Under the pieces are notes generated by a model. The model had not been told where the DNA came from and did no database searches. It saw nothing but the letters and a program-made list of their open reading frames with translations. Below are positions 17,993-27,726 of a DNA stretch of 64,000 bases, in pieces; the first letter of the stretch is position 1, and each line of letters opens with the position of its first letter. The stretch covers positions 1 through 64,000 of the forward strand of contig CANQSS010000004.1 of NCBI GenBank assembly GCA_947626545.1, in the 5' to 3' direction. The stretch is from an uncultured Akkermansia sp. (lineage in GTDB: Bacteria; Verrucomicrobiota; Verrucomicrobiia; Verrucomicrobiales; Akkermansiaceae). A program made the translations under genes and the position numbers.

Positions 17993-20188
17993 TTAAGGTC
18001 GGTGGTAACCGGGAGCGGAAAGAGCAAGGCGACGGCAAAACGCATAATCAACCCCACCGCCAGCAAGGGTTGGGATAGCACGCAAAGCTACGATCCGTTG
18101 TGGTGCGTACTGGGAAGGAATACGCTCGTTCACAATGGCGTAGCGCAAAGTAATCACATCATGCGGGCCAACTACCTTATGCAGCGTGGAAAGCAGAACC
18201 ACCTGCTCTCCACGGCCATCAGACGTAGGAATGCCGACTACGGCGATGCGCGGTTCAGCGATCGTACGTGGAATGGAGAGAATGCCGGCGAGTATCTCCT
18301 CCACTCGGGCATGAGAAATAAGCTCACCCTCAACGTAGGAAAAGCGTTCTCGCGGACCACCTACAGCGAGTAGACCGTCTGCGCGGATGCAACCGATATC
18401 ACCCGTGCAAACCCAGCGATTGGTAGATGCGTCCGGCGAAGGCATTCCCTCTTGCACAAAGCCGGAAAAAAGCGGTTCCCCCTTTACCCAAACCAATCCC
18501 GCTTCTCCGGTGCCAAGCGGCACATCGGGCTGGAGGTGACTCGTCACGCGCACGGCAAGCCCCGGCATCACCATACCCACGGTACCCGGTGCCCCACTAG
18601 GAATTACATGAGGGCTGGTTCCCTTGCCAACGGGCTGTGGCGGCATGCTGCACGCCACCGGCATAGCACACTCAGGCGGCATGTAGCACTCGCAGAGCAC
18701 AATTTTGTGGTCGTGGTAAGCTTGCTGTGCTACCGCCATGGGTACACGCCCGGCCACCAAGATGTGACCGCCTTCAACAAAATTGCCCGTGCGCGCTGCC
18801 TCCAATATGCCGGGTACCTGGCGTGGCTCTAATATCAGCATAGCTGGACCATACTTATGCGCAAGATTGCAAATACGCTTGGCCGCGTACGGTTCCGGAT
18901 AGGTGATAATATCCTGCCCGCTTAACAGGGGATATACCAACCCGAGTGTAAGCCCAGTCCTGTAGTAGAATGGTAGAGAGCTGATCACACGCCCGCCGGC
19001 CTGTATACCCAACCTCGAAACAGCAAGCCGATAGCCTACCATCACAGCGCGGTGGCTAAGCAGTACTCCTCGCACTCCTGTCCCCTCCTCCGGCAGAGAA
19101 AAAGCCGTAAGAGCCTCGTCATGCACAGTACTGACAGGCATATCCATCCATGATGCTAGGCGACGACGTCCTAATCGACCCACCAAGTATTCTTTGACGA
19201 GTTGGAAGGATATGCTTGATGCTGTTAGTAACTCCTCAATTAAGAGAATATCCCGAGAAGGCGGCCAAGGAAAATCCGGCTGCTTTTGCATGAAATTGCT
19301 TCCCGTGATGAAACGAGTAAGCTCCGCCTGTTCCGCGACACTGCGAAATGTGGATTCCGAGTAGTTGTAATCAATGTTAACAGGAGAAATGCCCGCAAGC
19401 ATGCACGCCACATTGGCAATGATACTCAATCGTCCCGGAGGCAAAATGATCCCCATGCGCCGTTCAATGGTGTTCTTGCGTAACCGACGCGCCAAAGGCG
19501 CCGCAAGAGTCAACAACCGGCGATAACTCATCTTCTGCTCATTTACCCCATCAATGATAACGGCATGCGGGTGGTTGGTAAGACTGCGCAGTAAACCAGC
19601 CGCAAGCGTCTCTTCTGGCAGAGGAGGCACGGTACCCACACAATTGGAGGCCTCCACCGCCCACGCAGCCACCAGCTGCTCTGCAGGCTCATCCCCGGGG
19701 ATAAAGGTAGGGAGAAAGCTCACCACAGCGTGCTCATAAGGTGCTTCACTAGTGAGCAGAGCCGGCTCATTCACACCGCGATACATACCCACATACACAG
19801 GCTGCACCTGCCCGTTATAGCCCTCCAAAAGGTGTTGCAAAACGCGCACAGGAACGTCAGTAATGCACGCACCGGGTTGCTCTTGGCGTCCCGGCAAAAG
19901 CACAACATACCTCCCGCTCACTAACTTCGCATTCACCTGTTCTGCCAATGCTTCGTGACTTCCCCGTGCAATCGAAAAAATGATGCCCTGCGAGCCCTTT
20001 CGGCTCACCTGAGCCATAATCTCATCGCTCGGGCGCAGTGTATCCTCCACCAACCAAGCTATTTTCCCCATACCTCCCAGCAATTCCTCCAGCTTACGCA
20101 GAACGGTGCTATCCACTCGATTCGGGATAACCAGCACCGGCTCCTCTGGAAGTTGAGCAACTCCGTTGATCGTGACGGAAAGGGGCAT
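17993..20188 (-). CDS. Aas-like fusion: degenerate PlsC-like acyltransferase region + AMP-binding acyl-ligase domain
   Basis: GVRGVLLSHRAVMVGYR, CTGDIGCIRADGLLAVGG; start moved from GTG 20212 to ATG 20188 on promoter geometry. Confidence 0.75.
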   Translation of the reverse strand: MPLSVTINGVAQLPEEPVLVIPNRVDSTVLRKLEELLGGMGKIAWLVEDTLRPSDEIMAQVSRKGSQGIIFSIARGSHEALAEQVNAKLVSGRYVVLLPGRQEQPGACITDVPVRVLQHLLEGYNGQVQPVYVGMYRGVNEPALLTSEAPYEHAVVSFLPTFIPGDEPAEQLVAAWAVEASNCVGTVPPLPEETLAAGLLRSLTNHPHAVIIDGVNEQKMSYRRLLTLAAPLARRLRKNTIERRMGIILPPGRLSIIANVACMLAGISPVNIDYNYSESTFRSVAEQAELTRFITGSNFMQKQPDFPWPPSRDILLIEELLTASSISFQLVKEYLVGRLGRRRLASWMDMPVSTVHDEALTAFSLPEEGTGVRGVLLSHRAVMVGYRLAVSRLGIQAGGRVISSLPFYYRTGLTLGLVYPLLSGQDIITYPEPYAAKRICNLAHKYGPAMLILEPRQVPGILEAARTGNFVEGGHILVAGRVPMAVAQQAYHDHKIVLCECYMPPECAMPVACSMPPQPVGKGTSPHVIPSGAPGTVGMVMPGLAVRVTSHLQPDVPLGTGEAGLVWVKGEPLFSGFVQEGMPSPDASTNRWVCTGDIGCIRADGLLAVGGPRERFSYVEGELISHARVEEILAGILSIPRTIAEPRIAVVGIPTSDGRGEQVVLLSTLHKVVGPHDVITLRYAIVNERIPSQYAPQRIVALRAIPTLAGGGVDYAFCRRLALSAPGYHRP

Positions 20189-20556
20189 TTCGTAACGCTC
20201 CCAGTCTACCACAAAACTTCCCTACTTGCAACCATCTATTGCCGACAAAGCAATCGCCTTCGACAAAGTCAAGGAGTGAAAAAAATCTCCAGTCGGCTCA
20301 TCATGTTCATTTTCGGGCCTATATAACCGCGACAACGGTATGTTCGTGAAACAAACAAAGTTGTTTTCTCCCTCTTCTGAGCACGTTCACAGGCTGCAAC
20401 AAGTCTCCTCAAAGCGCATAAAAGCAATAAATCACAATCCTCAACTCGAAAAATCGGAGACAGCAGACGCCTCTTCTAATACGCCTGCATTGTTTAACAT
20501 GGGAAAAAGCTTGCAAAGTAAAGGCAGATAGGCTACTCTCCGTGAACTGACGAGAA

Positions 20557-21963
20557 ATGACAAGCGTACAACATATCCACTTTCTGGGCATTTGTGGCAC
20601 AGCCATGGGTGCAGTCGCTTCTGCTATGGCACGCAAGGGATACAGGGTGACTGGGTCGGATGAAAATGTATACCCTCCCATGTCAACCTTTTTGGCCGAA
20701 GAGGGAATCACGGTGTATAACGGCTACAAGGCGGAAAACTTGGAGGATGGGGTAGATTTGGTGGTAATTGGCAACGCGATGAGTCGAGGAAATCCGGAGG
20801 TAGAAGCGGTGCTGGAACGCGGATTGCGTTACATGAGCCTGCCGGAGGCAATGAAAGAGTTCTTCCTGTGGGGGAAGAAAAACTTTGTGGTGACGGGAAC
20901 GCATGGGAAAACAACAACAACGTCCATGCTTACCTGGCTGTTGGAGGACCATGGACTGAACCCCGGATTCATGATCGGTGGCATAGCCCGTAACTTAGGG
21001 CGCGGCGGACGATTCACGGATTCAGAGTACTGCGTACTGGAAGGTGATGAATATGACACCGCCTTCTTTGATAAGCGCTCTAAATTCCTGCACTACCTGC
21101 CAAGCGTGCTTATCGTAAATAATATTGAAATGGATCATGCGGATATTTACCGCAATGTGGAGGAAATTAAGCTGTCGTTCTCTCGTTTGCTGCGCGTGGT
21201 ACCAGGCAACGGAGTGGTTTTCATGAATGCAGACTGCCCCAACTGCCAAGATGTACGTACGCAAGCACAAGTCGAGCTTGGAGAGCATGTACGTATTGTC
21301 ACTGTGGGCCTTGGGGAAAAAGCTCAGCGGCGTATCACCACCGTGAATCTGCAGCCGGCAGGTTCCTCTTTCGTGCTGGATGGCGAGCGCTATGCGATAC
21401 CGATGGTCGGAGAATTCAATGTCCGCAATGCGGCAATGGCCACTTGTGCCGCATTGGAAGCAGGTCTTACCCCGGAGCAGATACGAGAATCACTAGCTCA
21501 CTTCCAAGGTGTAGCGCGTCGCCAAGAAGTACGCGGCACAGTGAATGATGTGACGGTGGTGGATGATTTTGCGCACCACCCCACTGCTGTGGCGCAGTCC
21601 ATTGCCGGCTTGCGCCAACGATTCCCAAAAAGTCGACTGTGGGTGCTTTTTGACCCGCGCAGCAATACGATGGTCCGTAATCTTTTTCAGCATGAGCTGG
21701 CAGCCTCCCTCGGCAAAGCCGATTTTGTGGTGTTGTCGCCAGTAGAGAGCTACAAAAAACTCAACCCAGAGGAACGACTGGATGAGAATGCTCTGGCGCA
21801 GGAATTGTCCGCCGCTGGCAAAGAATGTCATGTTGGCAAAAGTATCTCTGAAATCGTCGCCTACGTTACATCCCGCGTGCACCCGGGCGACGTGCTGTTG
21901 GTGATGAGCAACGGCGGTTTTGGTGGCATCCATAGCAAACTCCTCACTGCCCTAGCATTGTAA
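20557..21963 (+). CDS. mpl: UDP-N-acetylmuramate:L-alanyl-gamma-D-glutamyl-meso-diaminopimelate ligase
   Basis: HIHFLGICGTAMGAVASAMARKGYRVTGSDENVYPPMS, VTGTHGKTTTTSM, EGDEYDTAFFDKRSKF. Confidence 0.92.
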   Translation: MTSVQHIHFLGICGTAMGAVASAMARKGYRVTGSDENVYPPMSTFLAEEGITVYNGYKAENLEDGVDLVVIGNAMSRGNPEVEAVLERGLRYMSLPEAMKEFFLWGKKNFVVTGTHGKTTTTSMLTWLLEDHGLNPGFMIGGIARNLGRGGRFTDSEYCVLEGDEYDTAFFDKRSKFLHYLPSVLIVNNIEMDHADIYRNVEEIKLSFSRLLRVVPGNGVVFMNADCPNCQDVRTQAQVELGEHVRIVTVGLGEKAQRRITTVNLQPAGSSFVLDGERYAIPMVGEFNVRNAAMATCAALEAGLTPEQIRESLAHFQGVARRQEVRGTVNDVTVVDDFAHHPTAVAQSIAGLRQRFPKSRLWVLFDPRSNTMVRNLFQHELAASLGKADFVVLSPVESYKKLNPEERLDENALAQELSAAGKECHVGKSISEIVAYVTSRVHPGDVLLVMSNGGFGGIHSKLLTALAL

Positions 21964-21986
21964 ATCATTAGCACAGCTGTTTGCGC

Positions 21987-22015
21987 TTGAAAAAAGCGGC
22001 GGACAGGTGTATAAG
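21987..22015 (+). promoter_or_regulatory. gltX promoter TTGAAA-N17-TATAAG, 6 nt before ATG
   Basis: -35 21987-21992, -10 22010-22015, ATG 22022. Confidence 0.8.
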
Positions 22016-22021
22016 GCGCGC

Positions 22022-23380
22022 ATGGATACGAAGGTACGTACACGATTTGCGCCGTCTCCAACGGGGTATCTGCATATAGGCGGAGCCCGCACGGCGCTGT
22101 TCAATTACCTCTTTACCCGCAAGATGGGCGGTACTTTTGTACTGCGCATCGAAGACACCGATCAGGAACGCCATGTAGAGCAAGCCATGCAGGCGATATT
22201 CAGCGGCATGAAATGGCTCGGACTCAATTGGGATGAAGGCGAGGGTGTGGGGGGGCCCTTTGAACCATATTTCCAGAGTAAGCGAGGGGAGATATACGAC
22301 CGCTATTTTCAAAAGCTGGTAGATGCCGGTCGAGTGTATGAATGCCCGGCGCCCAATAAACGGGACAAGGACGGCAACGAGATACCCGGTACGAGCGAAG
22401 GAACCGTATGGCGCTTTCGCTTTCGCCGAGATGGTGTCATTACTCTACACGATGCGGTATGCGGTGACATTTCTGTGGATTACACCAATGAGGAAAACAC
22501 GCCGGACATGGTGCTCAAGCGCACTGATGGCTCCTATATATTCCATCTGGTAAATGTAGTGGATGACATCGAGATGAGGATTACACACGTGATTCGAGGT
22601 GAGGATCACATCATGAACACGTTTAAACATCTACAGCTCTTCGAGGCTTTTGGCGAGCAACCGCCGGTATATGCTCACATCCCGCTCATCCAAAACCCGG
22701 ACGGCTCCAAGATGAGTAAGCGCGATGTGGGAGCTCAACTAGGCGCGTACCCGGAGGAGGGCTTCCTGCCGGAAGCGGTGGTGAACTTTATCGCGTTGCT
22801 CGGTTGGAATCCCAAAACAGAGCAGGAGGTATTCTCCATGAAGGAGCTCATCGACCTCTTCTCTCTTGAGCACGTAAACCGCGCTGCCGCCAAGTTCGAC
22901 ATCACTAAATGCAAATGGATGAATCAACAGCACATCCTACGACTCGCACCCGAGGAGTTCGTGCAGCGCGCGCTTCCTTTCTGTACCAAGGAGGGACTCA
23001 CCGACACAGCACAACTTCGCACGGCCATCTCCGGGGTGCAGAGCAAGGTGCAATTGCTGAGCGAGGTACCTCACTGGGTGCGCTGGGTGCAACACCTGGA
23101 GTATGATCAAGAGTCTTTGAACGGCCTCCAAGAAAATGCCCGCGAGATGCTCGATTTGCTCGCCAACGCATTTCGTGCTCTCCCGGAGTGGGATGCTTCG
23201 GCGGCCTTCGCCCTCATTAAACCCCTTTGCAAGGAGCATGGCGTGAAAGTGGGCGCGGGCATGTACCCGCTGCGCGTGGCTCTCACTGGGAGCCATGTGG
23301 GACCGGGGATGGACTGCATCCTCGCCACGCTGGGACAAGCGGAAGTCCTGCGTCGCATTGAGATTTTCCCCGCTAAGTAA
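22022..23380 (+). CDS. gltX: Glutamyl-tRNA synthetase
   Basis: RFAPSPTGYLHIGGARTALFN, SKMSKRD. Confidence 0.97.
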   Translation: MDTKVRTRFAPSPTGYLHIGGARTALFNYLFTRKMGGTFVLRIEDTDQERHVEQAMQAIFSGMKWLGLNWDEGEGVGGPFEPYFQSKRGEIYDRYFQKLVDAGRVYECPAPNKRDKDGNEIPGTSEGTVWRFRFRRDGVITLHDAVCGDISVDYTNEENTPDMVLKRTDGSYIFHLVNVVDDIEMRITHVIRGEDHIMNTFKHLQLFEAFGEQPPVYAHIPLIQNPDGSKMSKRDVGAQLGAYPEEGFLPEAVVNFIALLGWNPKTEQEVFSMKELIDLFSLEHVNRAAAKFDITKCKWMNQQHILRLAPEEFVQRALPFCTKEGLTDTAQLRTAISGVQSKVQLLSEVPHWVRWVQHLEYDQESLNGLQENAREMLDLLANAFRALPEWDASAAFALIKPLCKEHGVKVGAGMYPLRVALTGSHVGPGMDCILATLGQAEVLRRIEIFPAK

Positions 23381-23388
23381 GCCCACTC

Positions 23389-24366
23389 GTGCGCACACTG
23401 GATTTCGATTACCCTCTGCCACCGGAGCTCATCGCAGAGCGTCCGCTGCCGGAGCGTACAGCCTCGCGCATGATGGTGGTACACCGAGAAAGCGGTAACA
23501 TCGAGCACCGACACTTCCGCGACCTGCCAGACTACATCATGCCGGGAGATTTACTTGTGCTCAACGATACAAAAGTGGTGCCCGCGCGCTTTTTCTCCAA
23601 CGATGGAAGCATTGAGCTGGTGCGCGCCGGCATGGCGGACGAGTTCGTGTGGAAATGCCTGGTACGCCCGGGTCGAAAGATGAAGATCGGGCGCACGGTG
23701 CAGATAGGAGCTAGCACGGGTACAGTGGAAAGCATCGATGAGGAAGGCTATCGTTTTATCCGCTGGGATAAGGCGATAGATGATGAAAAATATGGCCGGC
23801 TCGCACTTCCTCACTACATGAACCGCGAAAGTGATCCCTCCGACCGCGAACGCTACCAAACCATCTATGCCGTGCACGAGGGCGCCATAGCCGCTCCCAC
23901 CGCCGGGTTGCACTTTTCTAAGGAACTGCTGGATTCCCTGCCGCATCGCTTTCTTACCCTGCATGTGGGCGTGGGTACCTTTCGTCCGGTAAAGGTGGAC
24001 CACGTGGAGGATCACCACATGCATACCGAGAGTTTTTACCTGCCGCCGGACACAGCAAACGCCATTAACTCAGCCAAGCGTGTACTCGCTGTGGGGACCA
24101 CCAGCGTGCGTGTTCTGGAAACGCAAGCTGCGCGCTACGGATTGCCCATTCAACCGGGCAGTGGCAACACGGACATATTTATCTACCCCGGATTCAAATA
24201 CCAGGTAACGGGAGCGTTGCTTACCAACTTCCACTTGCCGCAAAGTACGCTCATTATGCTTGTGTGCGCTTTTGCCAACCGTGAGCTCATCATGGAAGCG
24301 TACCGTCAGGCTGTGGCAGAGCGCTATCGATTTTTTTCGTACGGAGATTGCATGCTCATCCTCTGA
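23389..24366 (+). CDS. queA: S-adenosylmethionine:tRNA ribosyltransferase-isomerase
   Basis: FDYPLPPELIAERPLPERTASRMMVV, AAPTAGLHFS, TNFHLPQSTLIMLV. Confidence 0.96.
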   Translation: MRTLDFDYPLPPELIAERPLPERTASRMMVVHRESGNIEHRHFRDLPDYIMPGDLLVLNDTKVVPARFFSNDGSIELVRAGMADEFVWKCLVRPGRKMKIGRTVQIGASTGTVESIDEEGYRFIRWDKAIDDEKYGRLALPHYMNRESDPSDRERYQTIYAVHEGAIAAPTAGLHFSKELLDSLPHRFLTLHVGVGTFRPVKVDHVEDHHMHTESFYLPPDTANAINSAKRVLAVGTTSVRVLETQAARYGLPIQPGSGNTDIFIYPGFKYQVTGALLTNFHLPQSTLIMLVCAFANRELIMEAYRQAVAERYRFFSYGDCMLIL

Positions 24367-25237
24367 GTACATGCGGAAAGAAGCACTTCTGCCAAGCACA
24401 AAGAGCGGACGGTACGTCAGCAAATACACTGCCATAATTGTGTGCGACCCATCGTAGCACATCAGCGTGGGCATCGGCGGGCACGGCACAGAAAGCTTGC
24501 GGGAAAAGGCGGAAGGCATCCAGGTCGTTGTGCCCATCACCCATGAGGAAAAGGCTACGCGCCGGCACACGCCAAGCGGCAAGGACTCTCTGTAGAGCTA
24601 TGCCCTTGTTGAAGCGCGCATCAGCAAGACGCAGATACTTACCGGCGCGTTGTGCCGTGACCCCTGGCAGGGGGGTCACAAAGTCCAAAATGTACGGCAT
24701 CATCAAGTCCATTGTCTCACTGTCCCGCGCTTCAATAGAGAGGGGATCAGTTGCAGAAAGCGCCCACTCAGCATGCGGCAGTTCAGTACGCAGCCGGTGC
24801 AGAGTAGCCTGCCAGGGTTGGTGCACAGAGCCGCGCAGCTTCAAATTGAGGGCATAGCATTGAGCATTGTATTCGGTAAGCGGACGCAATAACCCCATGC
24901 TATCTGACAAATAGACGTAGCGCTCACAGGTGCAAATAAAATCTGGTTGCAAAGGAAGCAACGCAAGCACCTTTGCCATGTCTGCCAGATTCCGCCCGCT
25001 ATTGATACCCCAGCGCACCCCGCAGCAACGCAGTTGTACGAGCAAATCAAAGGCCTGCGGAGCCATATCTTCCATGGTGCCTCCCTTGCGGCGCAGCGTG
25101 CCATCGTAGTCCAACGAGACAAGGGCAGAGGGAGGACACCCTGCTGGCGGACATCTACCGGGTAAGGGAATATCCCCCTCCTCTGCAGAATGAAGTATTA
25201 ATGGTGGCTCACCCATCATTTTTTTGCGGGCACACAA
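24356..25237 (-). CDS. HAD-superfamily (class IIB-like) hydrolase
   Basis: SLDYDGTL, MGDGHNDLDAF. Confidence 0.85.
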   Translation of the reverse strand: MCARKKMMGEPPLILHSAEEGDIPLPGRCPPAGCPPSALVSLDYDGTLRRKGGTMEDMAPQAFDLLVQLRCCGVRWGINSGRNLADMAKVLALLPLQPDFICTCERYVYLSDSMGLLRPLTEYNAQCYALNLKLRGSVHQPWQATLHRLRTELPHAEWALSATDPLSIEARDSETMDLMMPYILDFVTPLPGVTAQRAGKYLRLADARFNKGIALQRVLAAWRVPARSLFLMGDGHNDLDAFRLFPQAFCAVPADAHADVLRWVAHNYGSVFADVPSALCAWQKCFFPHVLRG

Positions 25238-26304
25238 CCTTCAGGCATCACCTCGCCGGGTCGGCGCATGTGGATTTCCACGCGACGGTTAAGAGCCTGC
25301 TTCTCGCGAGGAAGACCAACAGAGACCAGAGGACGGGTGGCACCGCATGCACGCATAAACACGCGGTCAATAGGCACGCCGTTGCCGGAAAGCCACGTAA
25401 CTACAGCCTCCGCGCGACGCATGGAAAGCTGCTCGTTGTAAGCTTCCCCTCCTATGCCGTCCGTGTGTCCCTCAATGATGAACGTGGTGGAGGGATTTTT
25501 GTGAATGAGAGCGGCGAGTTGTAGCAGGGAGATACGGGCGGAGTTTTTGAGCCTGCTTTCGTTGAAGGCGAATAGAAAATCTGCACCCAAACGAGCGACG
25601 CCGGAAGATGCGCCAAGGTTAGTTATTCCCATGAGCTGCGAAAGGCTGCGCGTATCGTTTGGTAAGCCAGCCTGCCCCTGTTCAGCTTGGCGGCGCAGTT
25701 CTTTTTCAATGAGACCCTCCGCATCATCAACTTGATCAGACTGTGGAGTGGCGTTCACAATCACAGAGTTCATATTGAGCGGGGTTGGTTCGGGCACAAG
25801 CTGCTGCACATCATCGCCGAGCTCTGGTGTGGAGTCGATCATGGCTTGCGTCTCCGGCATAGCTTGAGCTTGCTGAGCTTCCGGATCATCCATCTGCTCT
25901 GGAGCTTGCAGAGGAATGCTGGTATCCCCGGGCGCCATCACCAAATCCGGCACATTCACATCGAGCAAATCAATTTCCAATGGCTCGGGTTCCAGCTGTT
26001 CCGGTTCAGTCGGTTCGGATGGGGAAAGCTCCTGCGCAGGTTGCAACTCGACAGAAGAATCACGTACGACCACACGCACATCGTCGTCCACTACACGCTC
26101 AACCTGCGGTGTGTGAACCGTGTCGTGCCACCAGCTCAACAGCCAAGGTGTAGCACGGAACGCCACCAAGTGAACAATAGTTGCAACCAACGCAGCGACA
26201 ATAAGCAAGGGCACCGTATGCCTCTGCTCAGTGAGCACAAAGCCTTTCCGCCGCCGGTTTCTGTGCCGACGGGGCATGACAGGAGAAGGAACATCGACGC
26301 TCAT
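25216..26304 (-). CDS. Inner-membrane anchored protein with acidic Pro-rich linker and OmpA C-terminal domain
   Basis: One N-terminal TM, then FIIEGHTDGIGGEAYNEQLSMRRAEAV. Confidence 0.85.
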   Translation of the reverse strand: MSVDVPSPVMPRRHRNRRRKGFVLTEQRHTVPLLIVAALVATIVHLVAFRATPWLLSWWHDTVHTPQVERVVDDDVRVVVRDSSVELQPAQELSPSEPTEPEQLEPEPLEIDLLDVNVPDLVMAPGDTSIPLQAPEQMDDPEAQQAQAMPETQAMIDSTPELGDDVQQLVPEPTPLNMNSVIVNATPQSDQVDDAEGLIEKELRRQAEQGQAGLPNDTRSLSQLMGITNLGASSGVARLGADFLFAFNESRLKNSARISLLQLAALIHKNPSTTFIIEGHTDGIGGEAYNEQLSMRRAEAVVTWLSGNGVPIDRVFMRACGATRPLVSVGLPREKQALNRRVEIHMRRPGEVMPEGCVPAKK

Positions 26305-27389
26305 TGCTGTTGCTTAGAGGAAGAAGCTGCAGGCGGCAGATCCAACAGGGAGGGAAGCTTCTCTTGCATCCAACGAAGGATGTGTACCGGGATATCGTCC
26401 ACATCTTGCAACAAAGTGGCTTCCGCCTGCTGTTGTACCTCGCGAGTACCACCTTTTTGAGTGAAAGAAACGTTGCGCGTAGTTGCATCTGCGGGGTCGT
26501 CTGGTCGACGAAGGGTGGCGAGACTGCGCTGCTCCGGATGCAGCTGAGTGTAAAGGGAAATCGAATCCTCCGGTAGGCTGTTCAGGTCACTTTCGCCAGA
26601 AGAAATGAGCAGAATCGGAACCTGGCGTGGGAGACGGAATATGCTCTGCACGGCAGCTATATCAAAAGGTTCCAGTCCGGTGAGAAGTTTCATGCGCCAG
26701 CCCGTAAGTTCGCGGATAAGCATCGATGTGCCGCTGCGTTTCATGCGATTGCTCATTGATGCGCGAGTATCGATGGCAGCAACAGCCCTCAGGCGCGGAT
26801 CGTGCGCGGCAGCGTGCAGAAGCAGCTCTGCCCCAAATTGCTTACCCACACCCATGATCATCAACCCGCCGTGTCCTGCCTGATCCTCAAGCGCGTCAAT
26901 AATGGCAGGCACATCCCGGCTCTCCAGCAGACCATGGGTGCAATACGGACGAGCAGACACACTGCCGCGCGGCTCCCAGAGCACACAGGTAACACCGGCA
27001 GCAGCGAGCTGTTCCGCCAAGGGCAAAGCGGACCGAATCCCGTGATCCCAGTCTACGCACACCAACACGTAATCCACGCTTCCCAACCGCTCGGGCAGTT
27101 CTCCATGCATGCGTTCCAACAGGGCTTGCTGGCGCGGAGTGATGTTCCTCTTGTCATCAGCCCGCACAATACACGCCTGCACACGGCGGCCATCGGCTCC
27201 AGTAACAGAAAATGGAGTCAGCAACACACCCTGGGTTTTATCCGGCAGGTCCGCATAACCATTGTAGATAGGGTTGACAGGCTGGAGGAGCTGAGCGCTG
27301 CAGCGTTTCACTTTCAGCCATAAGCACACCCCACCTGAAACGGCGGCCAGAACCAATGCCAAACACAGCCATGTACGCACTCTCCCCAT
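26301..27389 (-). CDS. Membrane-anchored alpha/beta-hydrolase-fold protein lacking a recognisable nucleophile
   Basis: MGRVRTWLCLALVLAAVSGGVCLWL; LMIMGVGKQFGAELLLHAAAHDPRLRAVAAID. Confidence 0.65.
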   Translation of the reverse strand: MGRVRTWLCLALVLAAVSGGVCLWLKVKRCSAQLLQPVNPIYNGYADLPDKTQGVLLTPFSVTGADGRRVQACIVRADDKRNITPRQQALLERMHGELPERLGSVDYVLVCVDWDHGIRSALPLAEQLAAAGVTCVLWEPRGSVSARPYCTHGLLESRDVPAIIDALEDQAGHGGLMIMGVGKQFGAELLLHAAAHDPRLRAVAAIDTRASMSNRMKRSGTSMLIRELTGWRMKLLTGLEPFDIAAVQSIFRLPRQVPILLISSGESDLNSLPEDSISLYTQLHPEQRSLATLRRPDDPADATTRNVSFTQKGGTREVQQQAEATLLQDVDDIPVHILRWMQEKLPSLLDLPPAASSSKQQQ

Positions 27390-27396
27390 CGCCACC

Positions 27397-27425
27397 ATCC
27401 TACCACAATCGCCCCCATTATGCAA
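27397..27425 (-). promoter_or_regulatory. Promoter TTGCAT-N17-TAGGAT, 7 nt before ATG 27389
   Basis: ATGCAA 27420-27425, ATCCTA 27397-27402, CAT 27387-27389. Confidence 0.75.
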
Positions 27426-27439
27426 GAGCCCTGACCCAC

Positions 27440-27640
27440 GGCAAACCCATTTGAGAGGCGTCGAGCAGGGATGATAATGTTCGAATTGGTTGATATAACT
27501 CGTTTTTGTGAAAAAAGATTATGTCAGCGGTTGTTCTTATAGTGAGAACCCAGTTGGCTCTATTCTCATCCCTCATGTATGGGGTATCCGAAAAATCTAC
27601 GCAATATTATCTTTATCAATAAATTATAAATAATAAATTG
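27440..27640 (+). mobile_element. Divergent, eroded copy of the ~230-bp MITE-like element
   Basis: Left end GGCAAACCCATTTGAGAG; internal TCTACGCAATATTATCTTTATCAATAAAT matches other copies. Confidence 0.4.
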
Positions 27641-27690
27641 AAAACAATTAAACCTCCAAACGTCTATTCATGCATGGCAGTTTTTCTCGC

Positions 27691-27719
27691 TTGATGAACG
27701 AGGATACAAGTTTTATAAT
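27691..27719 (+). promoter_or_regulatory. Promoter TTGATG-N17-TATAAT, 7 nt before ATG 27727
   Basis: -35 27691-27696, -10 27714-27719. Confidence 0.8.
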
Positions 27720-27726
27720 GTCGAAC

